From positions 1,299,501 to 1,363,500 of the forward strand of contig NZ_CP045508.1 in NCBI RefSeq assembly GCF_013376475.1: 64,000 nt of DNA. Direction: 5' to 3'. The position numbers and the translations under genes were made by a program. Positions 46,562 through 55,273 of the stretch are shown here, in pieces. The stretch's first letter is position 1. Every line of letters begins with the position of its first letter. The notes below the pieces were generated by a model. It was given only the letters and a program-made list of their open reading frames with translations. It was not told the DNA's origin and made no database searches. Source of the DNA: Desulfolutivibrio sulfoxidireducens (GTDB lineage Bacteria; Desulfobacterota; Desulfovibrionia; Desulfovibrionales; Desulfovibrionaceae).

Positions 46562-47703
46562 CACCAGGCCTCATAGTAGATGTTGAGGATGTCCTTCCAT
46601 GTCGCCGGACGCGGATTCGTCAAAAGACAGATGTCGTTGACGGCGTTGCGGCTGACCTGGGGCAGTCTGGTCTTGTCCGGGAGGATCTCGCGCAGGCGCG
46701 AGGGCAGGCCGCACTCCTCGCGAAGCTGCTCCACCATCTCGATGCCGAAAAGCGCCGTCTCTTCGTCGTCGGCCAGGGTCCGGCCGGTGATGATCGTCCC
46801 GATCCTGGCCAGCTTCTTCAGACTCACCGGCAGATTGTAGCGCATGACGTGGGGCAGCAGCAGGGCATGGGCCATGCCGTGCACGATGTCGTACATGCCG
46901 CCCAGGGCATGGGCCAGGGCGTGCCCCAGGCCGACGCTGGCGTTGGTGAAGGCCATGCCCGACCAGGAGCCGGCCACGGCCAACTGCTCCAGGTCGTCGA
47001 TGTGCAGCCGGGCGATGGCGGTGCGGATGTGCCGGATGAGCAGGTCCAGGCCCCGCAGGCTCATGACCTCGGTGAAGGGGCTGGCGATGGGCGACACGTA
47101 GGATTCCACGGCATGGGCCAGGGAGTCGAACAGGGGCGGGATGACCAGGTCGCGGGTCATGGTCGTTAAGAGCAGCGGATCGGTGATGGAGATGTTCGGG
47201 ACCAGGGTCCGGCTGATCACGGTCATCTTGAGCCGGCGCTCCACGTCGGTGATGACCGTGAACTGCGAGATGTTGGATTCGCTGCCCATGGTTGTGGGCA
47301 CGAAGACCATGGGCGGCAAGGGGCGCTTGACCAGGTTGGCTCCCTCGTAGTCGCGGATGGTTCCGCCGTTGCTGACCACCAGGGCGATGCCCTTGGCCGC
47401 GTCCATGGGGCTGCCGCCTCCCAGGGCCAGGACCACATCCGCGCCTTCCTTCTTGTACAATTCGGCCCCCCGCTGCACCTGATAGTCGCGGGGGTTGGCG
47501 ACCACATCGTTGAAAAAGACGTAGTCCAGGCGTTCCTCGTCGAGCAGCTCGAAGAGTTTTTGCGTCCAGCCGGCCTCCTCGACCCCGGGATCGGACACGA
47601 CGAAAATCTTGGAGGCGCCCAGACGCTTGGCGAATATCCCGGCGTATTTCAGGCTGCCCCGGCCGAAGATGAGTTCCGGAATGGCGAATTTGAAAATGTC
47701 CAT
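46561..47703 (-). CDS. Iron-containing alcohol dehydrogenase (second copy)
   Basis: 380 residues, Fe-ADH family. Shown by GGGSPMDAAKG, PTTMGSESNISQF, DSLAHAVESYVSP, GHALAHALGG and HGMAHALLLPH. It shares only the family fold with the gene at 21713-22894. It is the first gene of an operon with a PAS kinase and sigma-54 regulator and has its own sigma-54 promoter ~225 bp upstream. ATG 47703 follows AAGAAGC. Probably oxidises a short-chain alcohol. Confidence 0.93.
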   Translation of the reverse strand: MDIFKFAIPELIFGRGSLKYAGIFAKRLGASKIFVVSDPGVEEAGWTQKLFELLDEERLDYVFFNDVVANPRDYQVQRGAELYKKEGADVVLALGGGSPMDAAKGIALVVSNGGTIRDYEGANLVKRPLPPMVFVPTTMGSESNISQFTVITDVERRLKMTVISRTLVPNISITDPLLLTTMTRDLVIPPLFDSLAHAVESYVSPIASPFTEVMSLRGLDLLIRHIRTAIARLHIDDLEQLAVAGSWSGMAFTNASVGLGHALAHALGGMYDIVHGMAHALLLPHVMRYNLPVSLKKLARIGTIITGRTLADDEETALFGIEMVEQLREECGLPSRLREILPDKTRLPQVSRNAVNDICLLTNPRPATWKDILNIYYEAW

Positions 47704-47935
47704 AAGCTTCTTTTTCTTGGGTTTATTGTCGTGCGGCGCGTGTCGCCCGGGGGAGAGACGGATGTGACGGACAGGCCGCCTCGTGGATGGGGGGAGTTCC
47801 AGGCTGTCCAAATACCCCTTGGGCGTTGAGCGCGTCAAGATCGTCCCCTGGCGGCAAAGTCCGGCGGGGTGAGGCGGCCGTGGCCATCCCCCGCGCCGCG
47901 CCGTTCCCTTGCCCCCGCTGTCTTTTCTATTTGTA

Positions 47936-47953
47936 TTGCATCTCCGATGCCAG
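47936..47953 (-). promoter_or_regulatory. Sigma-54 promoter for Fe-ADH/two-component operon
   Basis: Reverse strand reads CTGGCATCGGAGATGCAA: GG and GC at the correct spacing with one mismatch in the -12 TTGC box. Predicted start near 47926. Confidence 0.78.
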
Positions 47954-48115
47954 CCGACATCCCTTGTCCCCGCGTGCCACCGCGCGGCGGTCGCAAGCCC
48001 CGCCGTGCAAGGCGGCCGGGCGCTTCGAGCGCGGCCCCGCCGGGTCCGGCCCGCCCGCGGAACAGGTCCCGTTTTGGGACACCATATCATTATGACCCAG
48101 AGGAATGCGGGCAAC

Positions 48116-48130
48116 GGGTCATTGTGACCC
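48116..48130. promoter_or_regulatory. Perfect palindrome between divergent sigma-54 promoters
   Basis: GGGTCATTGTGACCC, 15 bp, six-base perfect arms around TTG. It is centred ~197 bp from the leftward start and ~175 bp from the rightward start, so one bound activator could serve both. A half-site TATGACCC is at 48091-48098. Confidence 0.7.
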
Positions 48131-48271
48131 GCGTCCGGGCCGACATCGCGGGTCGGAACCGGACGCCGGGTGTGGAGGCTGCGCGACGATTGTGGCTATC
48201 ATCCTGATTTTTTGCCTGAATTTCGTCGGAATACACCGCCGGCCGGGAAAATCGGAACATGGTGTGCGTGC

Positions 48272-48287
48272 TGGCCTTCAAATTGCA
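48272..48287 (+). promoter_or_regulatory. Sigma-54 promoter for Zn-ADH/HdrA/Flx operon
   Basis: TGGCCTTCAAATTGCA: TGGC and TTGC at correct spacing, GG at 48273-48274 and GC at 48285-48286. Predicted start ~48298, 150 bp before the adh start codon. Confidence 0.78.
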
Positions 48288-48447
48288 CTAGTCCGGAGCA
48301 AACGTCGATCGTGGGCCATCACGATTGCGGTATCCGTCTCAAGAAGACATTTTTTGCAATATTGAGGGCTCAAGAATATATATGATGGATATATAATAAT
48401 TTTTCATATCAATGCTCATTAACCATTTTAATACATGGGAGGAATCC

Positions 48448-49500
48448 ATGAAGGCATTCGTTATGCATGGCATTGGCAAGGTTGGCATCGTCGATAAGCC
48501 CATTCCTGAGCCAGGTCCAAACGATGTCATTCTCAAGACCACAAGCGCCCTCATCTGCACCTCCGATGTACACACTGTCGGGGGCGCAATCGGTGACAGA
48601 AAAAATCTTACCTTGGGACATGAAGCCGGCGGCATCGTGTACAAGATCGGCAGTGCGGTCACAGGCTTCAAGGAAGGCGACCGTTGCGTGGTCAACGCCA
48701 TCACCCCGTGCTACAAATGTCAAAACTGCCTGCGCGGATTTCCGTCCCAGTGCGGCGAGGCCTGCGGCGGCTGGAAATACGCCAACATCAAGGACGGCTC
48801 CTTCGCGGAATACTTCCATGTCAATGACGCCATCGCCAACCTGGTCAAGGTGCCCGACGACGTCACCGACGAGGCGGCCCTGTACACCACGGACATGATG
48901 GCCACCGGGTTCATGGGCGCCGAACACGGCAACACCCCCCTGGGCGGCAGCGTGGCCGTCTTCGGCCAGGGCCCTGTGGGCCTCATGGCCACGGCCGGGG
49001 CGCGGCTTCTGGGCGCCGGCCTGATCATCGCCGTGGAGAGCGTGCCCAAGCGGCAGGAACTGGCCAAGTACTACGGCGCCGATGTCATCGTGGACTTCAG
49101 CAAGGTCGACGCCGTGGCCGAGATCAAGCGCCTGACCGGCGGCGAGGGTGTGGACACCGCCATCGAGGCCCTGGGCATGCAGCCCACCTTCGAGAACTGC
49201 GTCAAGGCCACGCGGCCCGGCGGCACCATCTCGAACTGCGGATATCACGGAAAAGGCGAGTACGTGAAGATTCCTCGCGTCGAATGGGGCTTCGGCATGG
49301 CCGACAAGACCATCCGCACCGGCCTTTGCCCCGGCGGCAGCGAGCGCATGGGCCGCCTGTTGCGCCTCATCCAGAACGGACGCATCGATCCCACCAAGTT
49401 GACCACGCATCGCATGCCCTTCTCCGACATCGAAAAGGGCTTCCGGATCATGGCCAACAAGGAAGACGGGGTCATCAAGCCGATGATTCTCTTCTCCTAG
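48448..49500 (+). CDS. adh: Zinc-dependent secondary-type alcohol dehydrogenase
   Basis: 350 residues, medium-chain ADH. Catalytic zinc ligands are in ALICTSDVHT (Cys37) and GHEAGG (His59); structural zinc Cys are in CYKCQNCLRGFPSQC. Rossmann motif GQGPVG near 175. Closest in motif to bacterial isopropanol/ethanol dehydrogenases of anaerobes. ATG 48448 is preceded by GGGAGGA. It is the first gene after the sigma-54 promoter; a GC-rich hairpin separates it from hdrA. The pairing with Flx/Hdr genes matches the ethanol-oxidation locus described for Desulfovibrio vulgaris. Confidence 0.92.
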   Translation: MKAFVMHGIGKVGIVDKPIPEPGPNDVILKTTSALICTSDVHTVGGAIGDRKNLTLGHEAGGIVYKIGSAVTGFKEGDRCVVNAITPCYKCQNCLRGFPSQCGEACGGWKYANIKDGSFAEYFHVNDAIANLVKVPDDVTDEAALYTTDMMATGFMGAEHGNTPLGGSVAVFGQGPVGLMATAGARLLGAGLIIAVESVPKRQELAKYYGADVIVDFSKVDAVAEIKRLTGGEGVDTAIEALGMQPTFENCVKATRPGGTISNCGYHGKGEYVKIPRVEWGFGMADKTIRTGLCPGGSERMGRLLRLIQNGRIDPTKLTTHRMPFSDIEKGFRIMANKEDGVIKPMILFS

Positions 49501-49516
49501 CGCGAGACGGATACGA

Positions 49517-49545
49517 CCGGCCCCGGGGACAAGACCCGGGGCCGG
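49517..49545 (+). other. GC-rich hairpin between adh and hdrA
   Basis: Perfect 11-bp stem CCGGCCCCGGG (49517-49527) and CCCGGGGCCGG (49535-49545), 7-base loop, no U-tract. It probably stabilises the adh end or partly terminates, giving more adh than hdr/flx message. Confidence 0.65.
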
Positions 49546-49663
49546 CGCGCATGATGGACAATTTGATGCGTCGATCGGTATAATCAGGAATACGAATGCA
49601 TGGCCTGTGCGAGTACGGAGTTTTTTCTGGCACGGACCTATCCGCGGGGAGGAATTTAGCCTG

Positions 49664-52600
49664 ATGATCAGCGAAAACAACGTGTTGAATCAAGCCACAG
49701 ACGTCGTCGGAGCGGTGATGGTCGTCGGTGGAGGCATCGCCGGCATCCAGTCGGCGCTCGATCTCGCCAACTCCGGCTTCTTCGTCTACCTCGTGGAGAA
49801 AAGCCCGGGCATCGGCGGGACCATGGCCCAGTTGGACAAGACGTTCCCGACCAACGACTGCGCCATGTGCATCCTCTCGCCCAAACTGGTCGAATGCGGC
49901 CGCCATCTCAACATCAAACTCATGACCCTGACCGAACTGGTGGACGTACGGGGCGAGGTGGGCAACTTCACCGTGAGCCTGCGCAGGAAGCCGCGCTACG
50001 TGGACACCACCAAGTGCATCGCCTGCGGTCTGTGCGCGGAGAAGTGTCCCAAGAAGGTGCCAAACGACTTCAACGCCGGGATCGACAAGCGCAAGGCCGC
50101 CTACATCATCTACGGCCAGACCGTCCCGTTGAAATACGCCATTGACGGCGACCACTGCCTCTACATCCAGAAGGGCAAGTGTCGGGCCTGCGAGAAGTTC
50201 TGCCCGGCCGGAGCCATCAACTTCGCGGACAAGGAGGAACTCTTCGACGTCTCGGTCGGTTCGATCATCCTGGCGCCTGGATTCAAGGCCTTCGACCCCT
50301 CCGTGCTGGCGTCCCTCGACTACGCCGGCATCCCGGACGTGGTCACCAGCCTGGAATACGAGCGCATCCTCTCCGCCTCGGGACCGTACCTGGGCCATCT
50401 GGCCCGGCCGTCGGACCATGCGGAGCCCCAAAAGATCGCCTGGCTGCAGTGCGTGGGGTCGCGCTCCATGAACACCTGCGACAACGGCTATTGTTCCAGC
50501 GTCTGCTGCATGTACGCCATCAAGCAGGCGGTCATGTCCGCCGAGCATGCCTCGGGCAAGCTGGAACAGACGATCTTTTTCATGGACATGCGCACCCACG
50601 GCAAGAACTTCGAGCGGGCCTACGAGGACGCCAAGGTCAAGGGCGTGCGTTTTCTGCGATCCAGGCCCCACACCTTCGTGCCCGGACCGGAGGGCAAGGG
50701 TGTGTCCGTGCGCTATGCCGACGAGTCCGGCCGCGAGATCGTCGAGCTTTTCGACATGATCATCCTGTCCGTGGGCCTGGAGGCCCCCAAGGACGCCGTG
50801 GCCCTGGCCCGGGGCGCGGGCATCGAGCTGGACAAGCACCGCTTCGTCTCCTGCTCGGACTTCGCGCCCGTGGCCGCCAGCCGCAAGGGCATCTACGTGT
50901 GCGGGGCCTTCGACGGTCCCAAGGACATCCCCCAGTCCGTGGTGGCGGCCAGCGCCGCGGCCTGCGGCGCGGGCGGGGATCTGGCCGCGGCCCGGGGCAC
51001 CATGACCCGCCAGCCTGAGGTCGTCACGGCCGTGGACGTGACCGGCGAACCGCCCCGGGTCGGGGTGTTCATCTGCTCCTGCGGCTCGAACATCGCCGGG
51101 GTGGTGGATGTGAAGGCGGTGACCGAATACGCCGCCACCCTGCCCGGCGTGGTCTTCACGGCGAACAACATGTTCACCTGCTCCCAGGACGTGCAGGACA
51201 AGATGGCCGAGGTGATCCGGGAGAAGGGCCTCAACCGCATCGTTGTCGCGGCCTGCACCCCGCGCACCCACGAGCCCCTGTTCCAGGAGACCATGGAGGC
51301 GGCGGGGCTGAACAAGTACCTGTTCGAGATGGCCAACATCCGCAACCAGGCCTCCTGGGTGCATGGCCACGAGCCCGACAAGGCCACCGAGAAGTCCAAG
51401 GACCTGGTGCGCATGGCCGTGGCCAAGGCCATGCTGCTTCAGCCCCTGGCCGAACCCACGCTTTCCATCAACCCCGTGGCCCTGGTCATCGGCGGCGGCG
51501 TGGCGGGCATGGTCGCGGCCCTGGAACTGGCGCGCCAGGGCTTTCCCACGCACATCGTGGAGCGGCGTCCCGAACTCGGCGGCAACGCCCGTTTCCTGAA
51601 CCACACGGCCAAGGGCGGCGACATCGGCGCGTTCCTGGCGGACCTCAAGACCAGGATCGCGGCCGATTCCAGGATCACGGTGCATGCCGCGGCCGAGGTC
51701 AAGTGCGCGGAAGGCTTTGTCGGCAACTTCAAAACCACCCTGGTCACGGCCGAGGGCGCCACGGTGATCGAGCACGGCGCGGCGATCATCGCCACCGGGG
51801 CCCGGGAAAGCAAGCCGACCGAATACGCCTACGGCAAGCACCCCGGGATCATGACCCATCTGGAGTTCGACCGGGTCCTGGCCTCGGGCGCGACCCCCCA
51901 GTGCGTGGTGTTCATCCAGTGCGTGGGCTCCCGTGAGCCCCAGAGGCCGTACTGTTCCCGGGTGTGCTGCACCCACTCGGTGAAGGCCGCCATACACCTC
52001 AAGGAGCGGGACCCCGATTGCCGGGTGGCCATTCTCTACCGCGACATGCGCACCTATGGCGACCGCGAGGAACTCTATACCAAGGCCAGGAAACTCGGGG
52101 TGATATTTATCCGCTACGGCCTGGACAACAAACCCAGGGTCAAGCCCAAGGGGGCCGTTGTCGAGGTCACGGTCAGGGATCACGTCCTTGGCTGGGACGT
52201 GGTGTTTCCGGCCGACGTGGTCAGCCTGGCCACGGCCATCGAGCCCAACGACAACGAGGCCCTGGCCAAGATGTTCAAGATCCCGCTGGATTCCGACGGC
52301 TGGCTCTTCGAGGCCCATCAGAAGCTGCGGCCCGTGGACTTCGCCACCGACGGCGTGTTCATGGCCGGCATGGCCCATTATCCCAAGCCCGTGGAGGAAT
52401 CCATCGCCCAGGCCCAGGCCGCCGCGGCCAGGGCGGTCACGGTCCTGTCCAAAAAGGAGATTACCACGCCGGGCACGGTGGCCTGCATCGACACCACCCG
52501 GTGCACCGGCTGCGGCCTGTGCTGGCAGATCTGCCCGTACGGGGCCATCGGCCAGGACGACAAGGGATTCGCCACGGTCAACGAGGTCCTGTGCAAGGGA

Positions 52601-52696
52601 TGCGGCACCTGCGTCGCGTCGTGCCGCTCAGGCGCCCCCACCCTGCGCGGCTTCACCAAGACCGAGGTCATGGCCCAGATAACGGCGCTCTTGTAA
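49664..52696 (+). CDS. hdrA: Double-length HdrA-type flavin/Fe-S subunit
   Basis: 1010 residues, about 1.5 times a normal HdrA. Residues ~1-460 are one FAD/Fe-S module: GGGIAGIQSALDLANSG, then ferredoxin motifs CIACGLCAEKCP and CRACEKFCPAG, then NGYCSSVCCMYAIK. Residues ~465-1010 are a complete second HdrA: VGVFICSCGSNIAGVVDV, CTPRTHEPLFQ, GGGVAGMVAALELARQG, and a C-terminal ferredoxin domain CTGCGLCWQICP and CKGCGTCVASC. HdrA carries the bifurcating flavin. Here it would link the Flx NADH module to ferredoxin or another acceptor. No HdrB or HdrC gene follows, so the acceptor side is unusual. Confidence 0.9.
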   Translation: MISENNVLNQATDVVGAVMVVGGGIAGIQSALDLANSGFFVYLVEKSPGIGGTMAQLDKTFPTNDCAMCILSPKLVECGRHLNIKLMTLTELVDVRGEVGNFTVSLRRKPRYVDTTKCIACGLCAEKCPKKVPNDFNAGIDKRKAAYIIYGQTVPLKYAIDGDHCLYIQKGKCRACEKFCPAGAINFADKEELFDVSVGSIILAPGFKAFDPSVLASLDYAGIPDVVTSLEYERILSASGPYLGHLARPSDHAEPQKIAWLQCVGSRSMNTCDNGYCSSVCCMYAIKQAVMSAEHASGKLEQTIFFMDMRTHGKNFERAYEDAKVKGVRFLRSRPHTFVPGPEGKGVSVRYADESGREIVELFDMIILSVGLEAPKDAVALARGAGIELDKHRFVSCSDFAPVAASRKGIYVCGAFDGPKDIPQSVVAASAAACGAGGDLAAARGTMTRQPEVVTAVDVTGEPPRVGVFICSCGSNIAGVVDVKAVTEYAATLPGVVFTANNMFTCSQDVQDKMAEVIREKGLNRIVVAACTPRTHEPLFQETMEAAGLNKYLFEMANIRNQASWVHGHEPDKATEKSKDLVRMAVAKAMLLQPLAEPTLSINPVALVIGGGVAGMVAALELARQGFPTHIVERRPELGGNARFLNHTAKGGDIGAFLADLKTRIAADSRITVHAAAEVKCAEGFVGNFKTTLVTAEGATVIEHGAAIIATGARESKPTEYAYGKHPGIMTHLEFDRVLASGATPQCVVFIQCVGSREPQRPYCSRVCCTHSVKAAIHLKERDPDCRVAILYRDMRTYGDREELYTKARKLGVIFIRYGLDNKPRVKPKGAVVEVTVRDHVLGWDVVFPADVVSLATAIEPNDNEALAKMFKIPLDSDGWLFEAHQKLRPVDFATDGVFMAGMAHYPKPVEESIAQAQAAAARAVTVLSKKEITTPGTVACIDTTRCTGCGLCWQICPYGAIGQDDKGFATVNEVLCKGCGTCVASCRSGAPTLRGFTKTEVMAQITALL

Positions 52697-52764
52697 AGAG
52701 CGCGCGGCGGGAAAGGTCCTTTTGCCAAGCACGGGACATCCGCCTTCCCAGGAGAGAGGGAAAC

Positions 52765-53235
52765 ATGAGCGATTGCATGGATAATAACGGCTTCAGGCCG
52801 CGCATAGCGGCTTTTTTCTGCAACTGGTGCACCTACGGCGGCGCGGACCTGGCCGGGGTGAACCGACTCCGGTATCCGGCCGATTTCCGGGTGATCCGCC
52901 TGCCCTGCACGGGCAGGATGAATCCCGAATTCATCCTGCACGCCTTCCGCCAGGGTGTGGACGGCGTGTGGGTGTCGGGCTGCCATCCCGGCGACTGTCA
53001 CTACATCGCGGGAAATATGTATGCCCGCCGTCGTTTCACGATGCTCAAGGAGCTTCTGGAATACGTCGGGCTGGATCCAGGGCGGCTGCACTTCTCCTGG
53101 ATATCCTCGGCCGAGGCGGAAAAGTTCCAGCGCACGGCCAAGGAGGTCATCGAGTCGGTGCGGGCGCTTGGGCCTGTCGATGCGGCGAACGCCGCCACCA
53201 AGACCATGGTCATGGAATTGCGGAAGGTGATCTGA
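52765..53235 (+). CDS. flxD: MvhD/FlxD-type iron-sulfur electron-transfer subunit
   Basis: 156 residues. AAFFCNWCTYGGADLAG and GCHPGDCHYIAGN are the conserved Cys motifs of MvhD-type [2Fe-2S] proteins that dock onto HdrA. Ribosome site GGAGAGAGG before ATG 52765. Its stop overlaps the next start by one base (TGATG). It passes electrons from the Flx module to the HdrA flavin. Confidence 0.9.
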   Translation: MSDCMDNNGFRPRIAAFFCNWCTYGGADLAGVNRLRYPADFRVIRLPCTGRMNPEFILHAFRQGVDGVWVSGCHPGDCHYIAGNMYARRRFTMLKELLEYVGLDPGRLHFSWISSAEAEKFQRTAKEVIESVRALGPVDAANAATKTMVMELRKVI

Positions 53236-54218
53236 TGAAAGCGAGAGCCAAAAAGATACGGGAAATTGCCAGGCGGCTGCTCGCCGAGGGCAAGGTGGAC
53301 GTGGTCGTCGGCTACGCCAGGGGCACCTCGCCCATGCGTGAACAGCCGTTTTTCGCCCGCACCCCCGAGGAGGCCGATCAGTTGACCTGGTCGAGCTTCT
53401 GTGTCGGGAATACGGCGAACTCCCTGCCCCAGATCGCCCGGGCCGGGGAACGCGCGGCCGTGGTCGCCCAGGGCTGCGCCAGCCGCAACGTCGTCGGCCT
53501 GATCGTGGAAAAGCAGGTGCGGCGCGACAAGGTGTACGTCATTGGCGTGCCCTGCCTGGGCATGATCGACGCGCGCAAGGTGGAGGCCCTGATCGCCCGG
53601 TCCGAGGGTCGGCGGGTCGAGGCTGTGGAGGAGGACGGCGAGGACCTGGTGGTGCGCGGCCGGGATTTTGAAAAGCGCCTGAAGCGCAAGGAGCTTTTGC
53701 GCGACAACTGTTACACCTGCCGGCATAGAAACCCTGTCCTGGCCGACGAACTGGCGGCCGAACCGGTGGCGGAGACCGGCGGCGGCGACATCGACGCGTC
53801 CGCCGCCCCCTGGGAAAAGTTCTCCCCGGCCGATCGCTGGGCCAGGTTCCGGGAGACCTTCCAGGACTGCATCCGGTGTTATGCCTGCCGCGACGCCTGT
53901 CCCCTGTGCTACTGCACAACCTGCTTCGTGGACGACTCCAGGCCGCAGTGGCTGGGCAAGACCCAGGACATGACGGACGTGACCTCCTTCCACCTGTTGC
54001 GGGCCTTCCACTGCGCCGGACGGTGCACCGACTGCGGAGCCTGCGAATCGGCCTGTCCCCAGGGCATCAAGGTGCGGCGGCTGACTTCCAAGATCGAGAA
54101 GGACATCCGCACGCTCTACAACTACGAGGCCGGCATGGACCCGGAAGCCGTTCCGCCCATGACCACATTCAAGGCGGACGATTCCGACGACTTCATCAAG
54201 CAGGGCGGTGAGTCATGA
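53235..54218 (+). CDS. Flx-cluster subunit with FrhB-like and 4Fe-4S dicluster domains
   Basis: 327 residues. N-terminal ~165 residues resemble the FrhB/coenzyme F420 hydrogenase beta fold (VGVPCLGMIDARKVEAL). The C-terminal half has two [4Fe-4S] sites, CIRCYACRDACPLCYC and CTDCGACESACPQG. Located between FlxD- and FlxB-type genes with overlapping codons on both sides. It most likely corresponds to the FlxC-type electron-transfer subunit. Confidence 0.82.
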   Translation: MKARAKKIREIARRLLAEGKVDVVVGYARGTSPMREQPFFARTPEEADQLTWSSFCVGNTANSLPQIARAGERAAVVAQGCASRNVVGLIVEKQVRRDKVYVIGVPCLGMIDARKVEALIARSEGRRVEAVEEDGEDLVVRGRDFEKRLKRKELLRDNCYTCRHRNPVLADELAAEPVAETGGGDIDASAAPWEKFSPADRWARFRETFQDCIRCYACRDACPLCYCTTCFVDDSRPQWLGKTQDMTDVTSFHLLRAFHCAGRCTDCGACESACPQGIKVRRLTSKIEKDIRTLYNYEAGMDPEAVPPMTTFKADDSDDFIKQGGES

Positions 54219-55273
54219 TGACGGCATACAAGATACTCGGCAAGGACGCCTTCGACGGTTTCTTCCGCAATCTTGCGGAGGGGCGGGAGGTCTTCGCCCC
54301 GGTCCAAAAAACCGGCAAGATCGTCTGGGCCCCGATACACAGCGCCACGGACGTGGACTGGGGCCTGGACAACACGGACATGTCCCCCAAGGAGTTCTTC
54401 TTCCCCCAGACCGAGTGTCTGATGCGCTTTACGAACACGGACGGGGAAGGCGGCAGGGTCATGGTCCCGGTCGCGCCGTTGGCCACGCCGCGCGTGCTTC
54501 TGAACATCCGGCCCTGCGACGCCAAGGCCTTGCGTCTCCTGGACCGCATCTTCGTCCAGGACGAGACGACCGACGACCCCTACTGGCGTGACAAGCGGGA
54601 AAAGACCACCCTGATCGGCCTGGGCTGCGCCAATCCGTGTCCGGAGTGCTTCTGCACCAGTGCGGGTTGCGGACCCTTCCACGAGGAAGGCCTGGACATC
54701 CTGCTCACGGACCTGGGCGACCGGCTCCTGGTCAAGCCCTTAAGCGGGAAGGGCCAGGCCCTGGTCAAGGACCTGCCCGAGGCCGCGCCCGGGGACGTCG
54801 CCCAGGCCGGGAAGCTCGCGGCCGCAGCCGAGGCCGCCGTGGCCACGTATCCGGGCTTCGAGCCGGCGAAGCTGGCCGGGCGCGCGGTGCTCGACATCTA
54901 TAACCTGCCACTGTGGTCGCGCCTTTCCGAGACCTGCTTGAACTGCGGCACGTGCACCTTCGTGTGCCCCACCTGCCACTGCTTCGACATCCAGGACGAG
55001 GTCAAGGGCGAAGCCGGACGCCGGGTCCGCAACTGGGACACCTGCATGCAGCGGCTTTTTACCGAGCACGCCTCGGGGCACAATCCGCGCGGCGAGAAAC
55101 GCGACCGGGTGCGCCAGCGCTTCATGCACAAGTTCACGTACATTCCCATGAGGCGGGACGGCGAGCTGGGCTGCGTAGGCTGCGGCCGGTGCGTCCGTTT
55201 CTGCCCGACTAACATCGACGTGCGCGAGGTGGTACGGCGCATGTGCGAGGATGTGGAGGCGATGAGCAAATGA
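54215..55273 (+). CDS. 4Fe-4S dicluster subunit (FlxB/AsrA-like)
   Basis: 352 residues. RPCDAKALRLLDRIF and CANPCPECFCTSAGCG near the N-terminal half, then two ferredoxin-like sites CLNCGTCTFVCPTCHC and CVGCGRCVRFCPTN. This is the sulfhydrogenase-beta/anaerobic sulfite reductase A type of electron carrier found with FAD/NAD subunits. ATG overlaps the previous stop (ATGA), and its own stop overlaps flxA. Confidence 0.85.
   Translation: MMTAYKILGKDAFDGFFRNLAEGREVFAPVQKTGKIVWAPIHSATDVDWGLDNTDMSPKEFFFPQTECLMRFTNTDGEGGRVMVPVAPLATPRVLLNIRPCDAKALRLLDRIFVQDETTDDPYWRDKREKTTLIGLGCANPCPECFCTSAGCGPFHEEGLDILLTDLGDRLLVKPLSGKGQALVKDLPEAAPGDVAQAGKLAAAAEAAVATYPGFEPAKLAGRAVLDIYNLPLWSRLSETCLNCGTCTFVCPTCHCFDIQDEVKGEAGRRVRNWDTCMQRLFTEHASGHNPRGEKRDRVRQRFMHKFTYIPMRRDGELGCVGCGRCVRFCPTNIDVREVVRRMCEDVEAMSK

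Noticed and set aside
49475-52378. 967-codon minus-strand frame
   Set aside because: Antisense shadow of hdrA.
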